Position numbers and translations under genes: made by a program. From positions 5,270,001-5,334,000 of the forward strand of contig NZ_CP042806.1 of the NCBI RefSeq assembly GCF_008000815.1: 64,000 nt of DNA, read 5' to 3'. Positions 17,906 to 26,561 of this stretch are shown piece by piece; positions within the stretch are counted from its first letter, which is position 1, and every line of letters begins with the position of its first letter. Below the pieces are notes generated by a model. That model saw nothing but the letters and a program-made list of their open reading frames with translations, made no database searches and was not told the origin of the DNA. This DNA is from Terriglobus albidus. GTDB taxonomy: Bacteria; Acidobacteriota; Terriglobia; Terriglobales; Acidobacteriaceae.

Positions 17906-18817
17906 TCAACCCCTAAATCCAACTCCTATCGACTTCAGGTAGTCCCTGCTTTGCTTTGCCAGGGCAGCGGAAGGGGTCGAGGATGGATTCTTGAAATCGT
18001 TATCTAACTCGACCATAACCATACCACTAATCTTTCTGCCGTCCATCAGCTTCAGGATGGCGGGTACATCGACCTTCCCCCGGCCCAGAGGGCAATATCC
18101 CAGCAGGTGGTCGTCGTTCCCGTCAAAGTCCTTCAGGTGCATGTGCTGCACGATGGGAAGGAAGTCCTTGACGACCTTGACGGCGTCCTGTCCCCCCTTG
18201 GTCAACTGGCCCACATCGGGGCCGAACTTCAGGTGGCGGGTGTCCACCGCCTCCAGCACCGCGTAGGTCTCGTCCCGGGATTCGATGCAGGTTCCGGTGT
18301 GCTGGTGCAGCACCGGAGTGAGCCCCTCCTGCTCCACCGTCTTCGCCAGCTCGTTGAGCATGCTGACAATACCGCTCTTGCTGGCGCCAAAGTCGTAAGT
18401 ATCCCGCTTCACCGGGTTGGGGCCGACAACAAAGATGCGTCCGCCGCACTCCTTAATAAGACCGCACCACTCCTTCGCCTTGGCGAGCTGCTCTTCTTTC
18501 CGCGATGCATCCGTCAGGTTCACGGTGCAATAGCCTGAGATCAGCGGAAGGTTCTTTGCCTTCAACACCGGCGCCAGCCCGCCACGGGCCTTCCACTTCG
18601 ACAGCACGTCACCGAAGGTCTCAAAGCCGTAAAATCTCAGCGAGGAGACCGAATCAACAGCCTGCTCGATCTGGTCGTTCATCCAGGTGATGCCTGTGTA
18701 TCCCACATGGACCTGCAGCTTTCTGACGGGAGCGGCAAAAAGCGGTGGACACACGGCGGCAGCCGTCATGCCGGCTGCTCCAAGCAACAGCTCACGGCGC
18801 GTAAAAGGGCGAGTCAT
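17906..18817 (-). CDS. Tat-exported sugar phosphate isomerase/epimerase-like TIM barrel
   Basis: The 303-residue product begins with a twin-arginine signal (RPFTRRELLLGAAGMTAAAV), followed by an AP-endonuclease-2/xylose-isomerase-like TIM barrel. Visible landmarks are HQHTGTCIESRDE, LKFGPDVGQL, HMHLKDFDG and MVMVELDND, which place several His/Asp/Glu residues for a divalent metal site. Family members (IolE, IolI, ketose epimerases) isomerise or dehydrate sugars and cyclitols; the periplasmic location here suggests action before or during uptake. ATG 18817 is preceded by GGGAGG, and the open frame further upstream is ignored because it would run over the operator pair. iclR follows 13 bp later. 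Confidence 0.85.
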   Translation of the reverse strand: MTRPFTRRELLLGAAGMTAAAVCPPLFAAPVRKLQVHVGYTGITWMNDQIEQAVDSVSSLRFYGFETFGDVLSKWKARGGLAPVLKAKNLPLISGYCTVNLTDASRKEEQLAKAKEWCGLIKECGGRIFVVGPNPVKRDTYDFGASKSGIVSMLNELAKTVEQEGLTPVLHQHTGTCIESRDETYAVLEAVDTRHLKFGPDVGQLTKGGQDAVKVVKDFLPIVQHMHLKDFDGNDDHLLGYCPLGRGKVDVPAILKLMDGRKISGMVMVELDNDFKNPSSTPSAALAKQSRDYLKSIGVGFRG

Positions 18818-18844
18818 GCAGGCCTCCCTGGCAAATCTTTCCGA

Positions 18845-18880
18845 TTGCACATCACGCAATTCTATTTGCGTGAAACGCAA
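18845..18880. promoter_or_regulatory. Tandem 15-bp operator pair (block-1 regulon), pair 5
   Basis: Both boxes have perfect half-sites: TTGCACATCACGCAA (18845-18859) and TTGCGTGAAACGCAA (18866-18880), 21 bp apart. This is the cleanest pair of the set. It precedes the TIM-barrel/iclR operon on the minus strand. Confidence 0.8.
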
Positions 18881-18989
18881 CTACTCTGCCCTGCCGGAGA
18901 TATGCCTGTCAAGGATTCCCCCGACCGGAGAGAATACAAAGCATAGGCCACCGGAAAGAAAAACGGTGCAAAATTTAGGCTTTGCGATA

Positions 18990-19025
18990 TTGCACTATAC
19001 GCAATATACTTCTCTCGTTACGCAA
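18990..19025. promoter_or_regulatory. Tandem 15-bp operator pair (block-1 regulon), pair 6
   Basis: Box 1 is TTGCACTATACGCAA (18990-19004). Box 2 is TCTCTCGTTACGCAA (19011-19025), which keeps only the right half, again 21 bp away. The pair is 66 bp upstream of the two-SDR operon on the plus strand and shares the intergenic region with pair 5. Confidence 0.75.
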
Positions 19026-19091
19026 TCAACCCGGACCTGATCGAAGACAGCTTTGAGGCTGAAGTGCTGTAACTCTGCGGAAGGAGCCGCC

Positions 19092-19874
19092 TTGCCAGAT
19101 TATTCAAGCTTTCAACTGACGGACAAAATCGCTGTTGTCACCGGCGCCTCTCAGGGAATCGGCCGCGCCATCGCCATCGGTCTGGCCCAGGCGGGCGCGC
19201 ACCTTGTGCTGGCCAAGTATCCCGGCCCCCGCATGGAAGAGATCGAAGCGGTGAAGCGTGAGATCGAAGGCCTGGGGCGAAGGGCGGAGATCGTCATCAC
19301 CGACGTCAACAAGGTCGCGGACTGCCAGGCACTCATCCAAAAGACAGTGGATCACTTTGGAGGTGTCGACATTCTGGTGAACAATGCCAGCTGGACCGGA
19401 ACGGGCGATGCCGTGGATGTCACCGAAGAAGAGTACGACAAGACCTTCGACGCCACGGTCAAGAGCGTCTTCTTTGCCTCGCAGGCCGCAGGCAGGGTGA
19501 TGCTGCAGCAGCCGGAGGGCGGACGCATCATCCATATTGGGTCCAACTTCGGTGAAATTGCGTTCAAGAAACGCGCGGTCTACGCCGCGGCGAAGGCGGC
19601 AGTGCATCACATGGCCAAGGCGCTCTCTCTGGAGTGGGCGGGCAAAGGAGTTCTGGTGAACACCGTCGCTCCCTGTATTACAGAGACGGAATCGCGGAAG
19701 AACATCCTCGAACGCCCTGGGTATAAGGAGTGGGCAACGCAGGAGATGATTCCCCGCGGACGCTGGAATCAGCCGGAGGACCTGGTCGGCGCTGTACTCT
19801 TCCTCTCCAGCCCTTTTGCCGACATGATCGCAGGTCACACCCTGATGGTCGATGGCGGATGGACCATTCACTAA
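19092..19874 (+). CDS. Short-chain dehydrogenase/reductase 1
   Basis: The 260-residue classical SDR has the cofactor motif TGASQGIGRA near residue 20, NNAS near residue 99, and the catalytic YAAAK (Tyr/Lys) near residue 170 after an IIHIGSNFG strand carrying the Ser. TTG 19092 is chosen as start because GGAAGGAG ends 5 bp before it; the frame also opens at 19053. SDRs oxidise hydroxyl groups of sugars, polyols or cyclitols with NAD(P). It is the first gene of an operon with a second SDR 46 bp downstream, behind operator pair 6. Confidence 0.85.
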   Translation: MPDYSSFQLTDKIAVVTGASQGIGRAIAIGLAQAGAHLVLAKYPGPRMEEIEAVKREIEGLGRRAEIVITDVNKVADCQALIQKTVDHFGGVDILVNNASWTGTGDAVDVTEEEYDKTFDATVKSVFFASQAAGRVMLQQPEGGRIIHIGSNFGEIAFKKRAVYAAAKAAVHHMAKALSLEWAGKGVLVNTVAPCITETESRKNILERPGYKEWATQEMIPRGRWNQPEDLVGAVLFLSSPFADMIAGHTLMVDGGWTIH

Positions 19875-19920
19875 AACACAAACAGCTATCCCAGGCAGAG
19901 ATTGGGAAGGGTCACTCATT

Positions 19921-20676
19921 ATGAAGCTTCAAAAGAAGATTGCGATCGTTACCGGAGCGGGCCAGGGTATTGGGCGCGGTATCGTAGAAACGTTTGCGCG
20001 GGAAGGCGCTGATGTCGTCATCAATGATCTGCACATTGATTCGCGGACCGAAGAGGTGAAGCAATATGTCGAGTCCAGGGGCAGCCGATGCATCGTCGTT
20101 GCCGGCGATGTCTCGCAGCGTTGCCATGTGGAGCGTCTCTTCGAAGAGACCTGGGCACAGCTCGGCCCAGCAGACATCCTGGTGAACAATGCGGGCATTG
20201 AGACCATTGTTCCCTTCACGGAACTCACCGATGAACAATGGGATGCGGTAACGCAGACCAACCTGAAGAGCGAGTGGATGTGTGCCCAGACCTTCTGCAA
20301 ACGTCTTATCGCCGAAGGCCGCAAGGGCGCCATCATCAATATCGGCTCCATTCAGGCCGCACGTGTGCTGCCGGGACGCACACACTATGCTCCCAGCAAA
20401 CTGGCGGTGGAGGCGTTGACCCGCAATATCTCCGCGGAGATGGGCCCTCACGGCATTCGGGTGAACTGTATCCATCCCGGCTTGATCGATACACCGATGA
20501 TTCGCTGGGTCCTGGAAAGTCCGGAGATTCTGCCGCAGGTGGTCGCGCAGATCTCTCTTGGACGTCCGGGCAAGCCGTGCGAGATCGGCTCCGTCGCAGC
20601 ATTTCTTGCCTCAGAAGAAGCAGCCTATGTCACCGGCCAGGCTCTGTACGTCGATGGCGGCTGGGTAGGCAAGTAA
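19921..20676 (+). CDS. Short-chain dehydrogenase/reductase 2
   Basis: This 251-residue classical SDR shows TGAGQGIGRG near residue 12, NNAG near residue 90 and YAPSK near residue 155. The C-terminal IDTPMIRWV and ALYVDGGWVGK are family-typical. ATG 19921 follows GGAAGG; a longer in-frame start inside the previous gene is less likely. It is co-transcribed with SDR 1 and therefore probably acts in the same pathway, perhaps on a successive hydroxyl. The substrate is unknown. Confidence 0.87.
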   Translation: MKLQKKIAIVTGAGQGIGRGIVETFAREGADVVINDLHIDSRTEEVKQYVESRGSRCIVVAGDVSQRCHVERLFEETWAQLGPADILVNNAGIETIVPFTELTDEQWDAVTQTNLKSEWMCAQTFCKRLIAEGRKGAIINIGSIQAARVLPGRTHYAPSKLAVEALTRNISAEMGPHGIRVNCIHPGLIDTPMIRWVLESPEILPQVVAQISLGRPGKPCEIGSVAAFLASEEAAYVTGQALYVDGGWVGK

Positions 20677-21003
20677 AGCTGTATTAGAGATCCAGTGTGG
20701 TGTCCCAGAAGCCCAAAACCTGGGGCGTTGCCCAAGGCTGATATAGAGCGCATCTCCACCCCAACGAACACGTTCGTTGGGGACCCCGGCCCTTCAGCGC
20801 TTTCGTTAGGGCTGCCTTTTGTTTGTCATTTCGGAGGGAGCGGAGAAATCTGCTTTCTCTTATTTTCTTTGCCCGGGTGCCCCGCCCTCGCAACGCTAGG
20901 GTGGGTTAGGAATACCCGAGGTTCCTAAATAAAACTCAATTCGAGTTTGTCGATACGCCCTGGTTTTTGATCCATTCGAGACTCCATTCCTCTGCGCCTT
21001 CCC
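20677..21003. repeat. Composite dispersed repeat, copy 1
   Basis: The region from about 20707 to 20945 contains CCTGGGGCGTTGCCC, a hairpin around AACGAACACGTTCGTT, a module running from GTCATTTCG to GAAATCTGCTT, and a tail resembling CTCGCAACGCTAGGGTGGGT followed by AGGAATA. The same modules in the same order occur at 51785-52090 and 53815-54062, all in the same orientation. No gene is supported. Confidence 0.7.
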
Positions 21004-21051
21004 ATAGAAGTTCGAGTGGTGTACCATTCCTTCCAATAGAACTTCGAGGGG
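21004..21051 (+). promoter_or_regulatory. Direct repeats before padR, possible PadR operator
   Basis: ATAGAAGTTCGAG (21004-21016) and ATAGAACTTCGAG (21036-21048) are near-identical and start 32 bp apart. The second overlaps the ribosome site GAGGGG of padR, a position suited to autorepression. Confidence 0.4.
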
Positions 21052-21059
21052 AAAAAGTT

Positions 21060-21413
21060 ATGCCGGGAAAGACCCAGCCACAGAGTGAGATGCTGAAGGG
21101 TACGTTGGACATGATGATTCTGCGGACGCTTGTCGGCGGAGACGCGCACGGGCACACTATCGCGAAGGTCATTGAGCACACTTCAGAGAATCTCCTGGAG
21201 GTGGAGCAGGGTTCCCTGTATCCGGCGCTGCATCGGCTCGAAGACCGGAAATGGGTCTCCTCCTACTGGGGCGCGAGCGAAAACAATCGCAAGGCAAAGT
21301 TCTACCGGCTGACGGCGGAAGGCCGTAAACAACTGGTTCGCGAGACCAGCCGCTGGCGCCAGATGACGCGGGCCATCGGTCTTGTGATGGGCGAGGAGGG
21401 AGGCGCGCAATGA
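21060..21413 (+). CDS. PadR-family transcriptional regulator
   Basis: The 117-residue protein matches the short PadR family: SEMLKGTLDMMILRTL at the N-terminus, EVEQGSLYPALHRLEDRKWV as the wing/recognition region, and KFYRLTAEGRKQL near the end. In Acidobacteriota this PadR subtype is regularly paired with a large ADOP permease, as here with a 4-base ATGA overlap. It probably represses its own two-gene operon. ATG 21060 follows GAGGGG; an open frame from 20967 has no comparable site. Confidence 0.92.
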   Translation: MPGKTQPQSEMLKGTLDMMILRTLVGGDAHGHTIAKVIEHTSENLLEVEQGSLYPALHRLEDRKWVSSYWGASENNRKAKFYRLTAEGRKQLVRETSRWRQMTRAIGLVMGEEGGAQ

Positions 21414-24055
21414 GCTGGCTGCGATTTTTTCGCCGCAAACGCAAGGATGCCGAGTTGCAGGACGAGCTCGATTCCTTTCTGTCAGAAGAGATCGCCGGCA
21501 ATGTCGCGCGCGGTATGTCGCCGGGAGAGGCACGCCGGCGGGCGCGGGTGAAGCTCGGTAACTCGCAGCAGGTGCGCGAGTCGTTATGGATGCAGAACTC
21601 TCCCATGCCATTGACGCATCTCTTCCGCGACCTGAAGTACGCTTTTCGCACGCTGCGCCGCACGCCCGGGTTCTCGGTCATCGCGATTGTGGTTATGGCT
21701 CTGTGCATGGGCGCCGCCATATCCCTTTTCACCATTGTGCGTTCGGTGCTGCTAAGGCCCCTTCCCTTCCGGGATCCAGCCCGGTTGGTAGTTGTCTACG
21801 AACACCGCCGAGCAAACGGGGCGGCAGCTGATAGCCGCACTCAGGTTGCGCCCGCGGACTTCTACGATTGGCGCGCCAAAACCCACGGCTTTGAAGATAT
21901 GGCCATCATTCGTTACGCCGGGTACAACCTGACCGGCGAACGGAATGAACTGCCGGAGTCAGTCCGCGCTGCCACAGGTTCATGGAACCTGTTCCAGCTT
22001 CTGGGAGTGAAGCCGGCGTTTGGCCGGGCATTCAGTGAGCAGGAAGACCGGCCCGGCAGCACTGCCGTCATGTTGAGCTGGAGCGTCTTTGAGCGGCGCT
22101 TTGCCGGTGATCCGGCGATTGTGGGCCGTCAGATCCATCTCGACGGCCGGCCTGCCACCGTAGTCGGGGTGCTACCGTCCTGGTTTGCCTATCCCGATGC
22201 CGGTATCCAGCTATGGCGTCCCTATCAAGCCGATGCCACGCCGGAGTTCCTGCAGCATCACGATTTCCACCAGAGCCTGGTCATCGCGCGGCTGCGCCCC
22301 GGTGTAAGCCTTGCGAGCGCCCTGGAAGAGGTGGGCGCAGTTCAGTACCAGCTCCATCTGCAATATCCGCATGATCCGGTAGCGGAAGATGTTGTTCCAC
22401 GTTCGCTCAACGAAGACCTCGCCGGAAACGTGAAGAAACCTCTGAACCTGATGATGAGCGCCGTAGGCTGCATGCTATTAATCGGCTGCCTCAACGTCTC
22501 AAATCTTCTGGTGGCACGGGGTGCGGCGCGACAGAAGGAAGTAGCCATTCGCAGCGCACTCGGAGCGCGGCGAGGGACATTGATTCGTGAGCAGTTGGCC
22601 GAGAGTGTGCTGATCTGCGCCGCCGGGTGCATGGGTGGCATTGCACTATCAGTGGCTGCTACGCGGTCGCTGGCGCATGCATGGAAAGATCTGCCCACCG
22701 CGCAAGGTATCTATATCGACGGAACCGTGATCGGATTTGCATGTCTGCTCATGATCACAGCGACTCTGATCGCAGGCCTGCTGCCCGCGCTCTCAACAAC
22801 GGGCAAGGCGATGATGAATGCGCTGCAGGCTTCCGCGCGCACCGGAGCCAGCAGTGTTTCACGGACGGTACTACGCAAAACGCTGCTCACAACCGAGATT
22901 GGAATCACGGTGGTCCTGCTGGTCTCCGCAGGTCTGCTGCTCAAGAGCTTTCTACGGCTGCGCTCTACCGATGTGGGCTGCATCACCCAGAACATGCTCA
23001 CGCTGAGCTACAGCCTTCCAGAGAAGAAATACGATACGCCGGAGAAGCGAAACGCGTTCAATGAAGCGCTGCTGGAGCGCGTGAGAAACATTCCCGGAGT
23101 ACATGCTGCCGCGTTGGGAAACACTCTTCCAGGTGCGGGCTATTGGGGTGACTTCATCTTTACGGTGAAAGAGCACCCTCCAGTCAACGCCAGTGCAAAC
23201 CTGCCGGAGGCACTGACGCGCTGGGCCGATCCGGGATATTTCAGCGCACTCGGGATTCCGCTCGTGAGAGGCCGGTTCTTCACGGATGATGAACGCGGTG
23301 ATCGCTCCTACAAAGTGATTGTGAACAGCCAACTGGTACGGAAGTACTTCCCCGGTGAGGACCCCATTGGGCGACACCTTCACGTTCCGGCGCATCCTCA
23401 TGATGGAGCGCCCGGCATCGTCGACTACGAGATCGTAGGCGTTGTCGGCGATACCTTGTACCAGGTTGGAAAAGAGCCAAAGGCGGCCATGTACTTCCCG
23501 ATGCTCGAAGGCACCGGTTCCCAGATGCTCGCGGTGCACACAACATCGGCGCCGCTACAGTTCTCGATTCCGATACAGCGGCAGATTGCAGCGCTCGATC
23601 CGGAGCTTCCGGTTTCAGATGTGCGCACCATGGACGAGGTCATCGGCGCGTCGTTGGTGAACGCCAGCCTTAGCGCAAGGCTGGTGCTTATCTTCGCCGT
23701 TCTCTCGCTGCTGCTGGCTGCGGTGGGACTGTACGGAGTGCTGTCGTACCTGGCCACACAACGGACCACGGAACTGGGCATCCGCATGGCGCTCGGCGCG
23801 CAGCGCGATCAGCTTTTGCGATTGATGCTCGGCGATGGCATGCGTCCGGCGCTGCTGGGGCTGGGGCTTGGCCTGGCGGTAAGCTTCGTGGCGACGCGGC
23901 TCTTTGAATCGATGCTCTTCGGAACCAAGCCTCTCGATCCCGTCGTTATCTCCTGCGTTGTTGGCACACTGTTTGCGGTAGCAGTTCTGGCCTGTCTCGC
24001 TCCAGCATGGCGAGCTTCCCGGCTGGATCCGATGCAGGCGCTCCGGACCGATTAG
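21410..24055 (+). CDS. ADOP-type ABC transporter permease (MacB/FtsX-like)
   Basis: The 881-residue protein starts with the ADOP N-terminal helix region (DAELQDELDSFLSEEIAGN), followed by RDLKYAFRTLRRTPGFSVIA, the usual entry into the first MacB-like unit. Two FtsX/MacB_PCD units follow: the first with membrane segments near residues 85-110 and 340-470, and the second ending in the C-terminal membrane block (LVLIFAVLSLLLAAVGLYG, LGIRMALGAQRDQLL). Such duplicated orphan permeases are expanded in Acidobacteriota and lack a linked ATPase; cell-envelope stress or efflux roles have been proposed. The next gene is convergent, with only 5 bp between the ends. Confidence 0.92.
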   Translation: MSWLRFFRRKRKDAELQDELDSFLSEEIAGNVARGMSPGEARRRARVKLGNSQQVRESLWMQNSPMPLTHLFRDLKYAFRTLRRTPGFSVIAIVVMALCMGAAISLFTIVRSVLLRPLPFRDPARLVVVYEHRRANGAAADSRTQVAPADFYDWRAKTHGFEDMAIIRYAGYNLTGERNELPESVRAATGSWNLFQLLGVKPAFGRAFSEQEDRPGSTAVMLSWSVFERRFAGDPAIVGRQIHLDGRPATVVGVLPSWFAYPDAGIQLWRPYQADATPEFLQHHDFHQSLVIARLRPGVSLASALEEVGAVQYQLHLQYPHDPVAEDVVPRSLNEDLAGNVKKPLNLMMSAVGCMLLIGCLNVSNLLVARGAARQKEVAIRSALGARRGTLIREQLAESVLICAAGCMGGIALSVAATRSLAHAWKDLPTAQGIYIDGTVIGFACLLMITATLIAGLLPALSTTGKAMMNALQASARTGASSVSRTVLRKTLLTTEIGITVVLLVSAGLLLKSFLRLRSTDVGCITQNMLTLSYSLPEKKYDTPEKRNAFNEALLERVRNIPGVHAAALGNTLPGAGYWGDFIFTVKEHPPVNASANLPEALTRWADPGYFSALGIPLVRGRFFTDDERGDRSYKVIVNSQLVRKYFPGEDPIGRHLHVPAHPHDGAPGIVDYEIVGVVGDTLYQVGKEPKAAMYFPMLEGTGSQMLAVHTTSAPLQFSIPIQRQIAALDPELPVSDVRTMDEVIGASLVNASLSARLVLIFAVLSLLLAAVGLYGVLSYLATQRTTELGIRMALGAQRDQLLRLMLGDGMRPALLGLGLGLAVSFVATRLFESMLFGTKPLDPVVISCVVGTLFAVAVLACLAPAWRASRLDPMQALRTD

Positions 24056-24060
24056 GATGC

Positions 24061-26346
24061 TTACTTTCGAATCACAGGCAGGGCGAAGACGTAGTAGCCC
24101 TGCGTTGTCTTCCCACCGGCAGGCTCAGCGCTTCCCTGGTTGGGCTCTGAAGGCTGCTGATCGCCAACGGGGATTCGCTCCGGATTGGGACGAGCACTAA
24201 TCGCAATGTATTCTCTGCCTGCAACCTCGTAGACCGTGGGAATGCCCTCCGGTCCTGCGGGCACGGAGAGCTCGCCGAGCTGCTTGCCTGTGTCCTTGTC
24301 GTAGAAGTGCAACTTACCGTCAGACTTGGTCGGCACGATGATCAGGCCGCCTGCGGTGACCGTAGCTCCTCCACGAGGCCAAAAGCTGCCCGTCCCGGTG
24401 ATGCCCTTCTCCGCCAGCGCGGCTACTTCTCCCATGGGAATCCGCCATTTGATCTCGCCCTTGTTCATGTCATAGGCCGTCAAGGATGACCAGGGCGGGC
24501 TGATCGCCGGCAGACCATCCGAAGAGTTCATGTAACCGTAGCCGGTCCAGTAGCGTATTCCCCCGGGGCCGAGCTTGCTTGCTGTCGCCGGTGGCGGAGC
24601 CATGAGCCGGGTCAGCACGTCCGGCGCGATCTTTGCCTTCTCCGGCGACTTCAGATAGGCGATGAGACGGTCGATGTCGTTGTCATCAAGATCGGGGAAC
24701 GCCGGCATCGGAGCCAGCCCCGTCTTGACCGCAGTGCGCACCCGATCCGCACCCGCCCGCTGGATCACGCCATCGAGCGAAGGAATCGCCGGCGGTTGCC
24801 CTTTGCGGTCGACGCCATGACAGGCGCGGCAGTTCTGCAGATAGGTCACCATCCCGGAATTCTCCGGTGGACCGGTGACGACGCGCTTCGGAGGTTTGGC
24901 TTCGAGGTGCAGCAGCGACGGCGCATCTTTCGACATGACATAGAAGGTCGAGGTTGAGGCATCCACCGCTCCCGATCCCCAGTTGGCGCCGCCGTTGTTT
25001 CCCGGCGTCTCCATGGTGGTGCCCAGGGTGGGTGGAGTATAGATGCCCTCCTGGCGCGCCTCCGCGACCTGTTTGCGAATTGCTTCTCGCTCCTTCGGGT
25101 CGGCGATATAGGGGTTCACCATCTCTGGAGTAAAGGCCTGCCGGGCGAACGGAGGAACATGCGTGGGAATGGGCTGAGTCGGCCAGGGCTCCTCTCCCGG
25201 CACATCGGACTTAGGCACAGGCCGTTCTTCGATCGGCCAGATCGCTGTACCGCTGGTTCGATCGAGTACGTAGACGAAGCCGTTCTTTCCGGCCTGCACA
25301 ACGACATCCACATTCTTGCCGTCGTGTTGGATAGTCAACAGCTTCGGCCCCGTCATCAGGTCGTAGTCCCAGAGATCGTGATGCGTCGTCTGGAAGTGCC
25401 AGAGATATTTGCCGGTGCGAACGTCGAGCGCCAGGATGCAATCTGAGAAGAGGTTTGCGCCCTTGCGGTCGGCGCCGTAGAAATCATAGGTCGGCGATCC
25501 CAATGGGAAGTACGCAATGCCGCGCTTTTCGTCGATGGAGAACTCTCCCCAGTTATTCACGCCGCCAACGTACTTGTAGGCATCCTTGGGCCAGGTGTCA
25601 TAGCCCATCTCGCCGGGATGGGGAACGGTATGGAACTGCCATACGAGCTTTCCGGTGACAACATCGAAGGCACGAAGATCGCCCGGCGGCGATTCATACT
25701 CTTCCCCCGTCGCTGATCCGGTGATGTAGAGATTCTCAAAGACGCGTCCGGGCGTTCCGGACTCGATCTGGCGGATCGACTTTGGATCGCGGCCCAGGCC
25801 CTCGCGCAGATCCACGGCTCCGTTCTTCCCGAAGGTCGCGATCTCCTTTCCGGTACGCGGATCCAACTCGTGGATCTCGTTGTTCATGTGAAAGATCAGG
25901 CGGCGGTCTGAGCGATCTTTGCTCTCCCAATACGCCATGCCGCGATGCGAGATCAGACGCGGATTGTAGGTGTGATGACACCAGATCTCACTGCCGTTCG
26001 TGGCATCCAGCGCGGCGATGTCGTTGTCTTTCCCATAGACAAACATCACGCCATCTACCACCAGCGGGTTGGATCCGTACCGGAAGCCGTTGTTCCCGGA
26101 GGGATAGAACCACACCTGCTGCAACTGCCCCACATTCGAGCGATTGACCTGTTTCAGGCTCGAGTACTGCGCATCCGCGTTGGAGCCGCCATACGCGAGC
26201 CAGGAGCTGGAAGCCGCAGATTGAGGCGGCCCGGAGGCGGCGGCGGCCTCAACCTCCGGAGTAGAGTGGCGCCCATACAGGAAGCCAACGCCTGCAACCA
26301 ATGCTCCGAGAACTGCGACGGACTTTACCTTCGAACCGAATTGCAT
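24061..26346 (-). CDS. PQQ-dependent dehydrogenase with inserted cytochrome c domain
   Basis: The 761-residue protein has an N-terminal signal or anchor (residues about 8-25) and a quinoprotein beta-propeller with tryptophan-docking-like repeats (NGSEIWCHHTYNPRL, TGKLVWQFHTV, TGKYLWHFQTTHHDLWDYD). A single heme c site, CRACH, lies near residue 508 with a likely Met ligand in MPAFPDL. This is the glucose/alcohol dehydrogenase-like layout. It would oxidise a sugar or alcohol in the periplasm and pass electrons to the cytochrome domain, possibly onward to the heptaheme cytochrome. GAGGG lies 6 bp before the ATG. The operator pair at 26443-26478 is 96 bp upstream. Confidence 0.9.
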   Translation of the reverse strand: MQFGSKVKSVAVLGALVAGVGFLYGRHSTPEVEAAAASGPPQSAASSSWLAYGGSNADAQYSSLKQVNRSNVGQLQQVWFYPSGNNGFRYGSNPLVVDGVMFVYGKDNDIAALDATNGSEIWCHHTYNPRLISHRGMAYWESKDRSDRRLIFHMNNEIHELDPRTGKEIATFGKNGAVDLREGLGRDPKSIRQIESGTPGRVFENLYITGSATGEEYESPPGDLRAFDVVTGKLVWQFHTVPHPGEMGYDTWPKDAYKYVGGVNNWGEFSIDEKRGIAYFPLGSPTYDFYGADRKGANLFSDCILALDVRTGKYLWHFQTTHHDLWDYDLMTGPKLLTIQHDGKNVDVVVQAGKNGFVYVLDRTSGTAIWPIEERPVPKSDVPGEEPWPTQPIPTHVPPFARQAFTPEMVNPYIADPKEREAIRKQVAEARQEGIYTPPTLGTTMETPGNNGGANWGSGAVDASTSTFYVMSKDAPSLLHLEAKPPKRVVTGPPENSGMVTYLQNCRACHGVDRKGQPPAIPSLDGVIQRAGADRVRTAVKTGLAPMPAFPDLDDNDIDRLIAYLKSPEKAKIAPDVLTRLMAPPPATASKLGPGGIRYWTGYGYMNSSDGLPAISPPWSSLTAYDMNKGEIKWRIPMGEVAALAEKGITGTGSFWPRGGATVTAGGLIIVPTKSDGKLHFYDKDTGKQLGELSVPAGPEGIPTVYEVAGREYIAISARPNPERIPVGDQQPSEPNQGSAEPAGGKTTQGYYVFALPVIRK

Positions 26347-26442
26347 CGATCAGCCCTCTTATTACAGCCACAGACACATGGGAGGTGCGGGTACCGTCGG
26401 AACGGCAGCCGCACTTGCGGGATAATTTACGGGATCAAAATA

Positions 26443-26478
26443 TTGCGTATTATGCAATTTATCTTGCTTATTACGACG
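26443..26478. promoter_or_regulatory. Tandem 15-bp operator pair (block-1 regulon), pair 7
   Basis: Box 1 is the full consensus TTGCGTATTATGCAA (26443-26457), identical to the box at 11461. Box 2 is TTGCTTATTACGACG (26464-26478), 21 bp away. The pair sits between the divergent PQQ dehydrogenase and SDR 3 genes and could serve both. Confidence 0.78.
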
Positions 26479-26561
26479 ACGAATACTAGCAACGCGTCGT
26501 CAGCATCGTCAAGGAAGAATCTGCCATCGCGGCTTGCGTTCGCCTCTGATGGCGTTGCACC

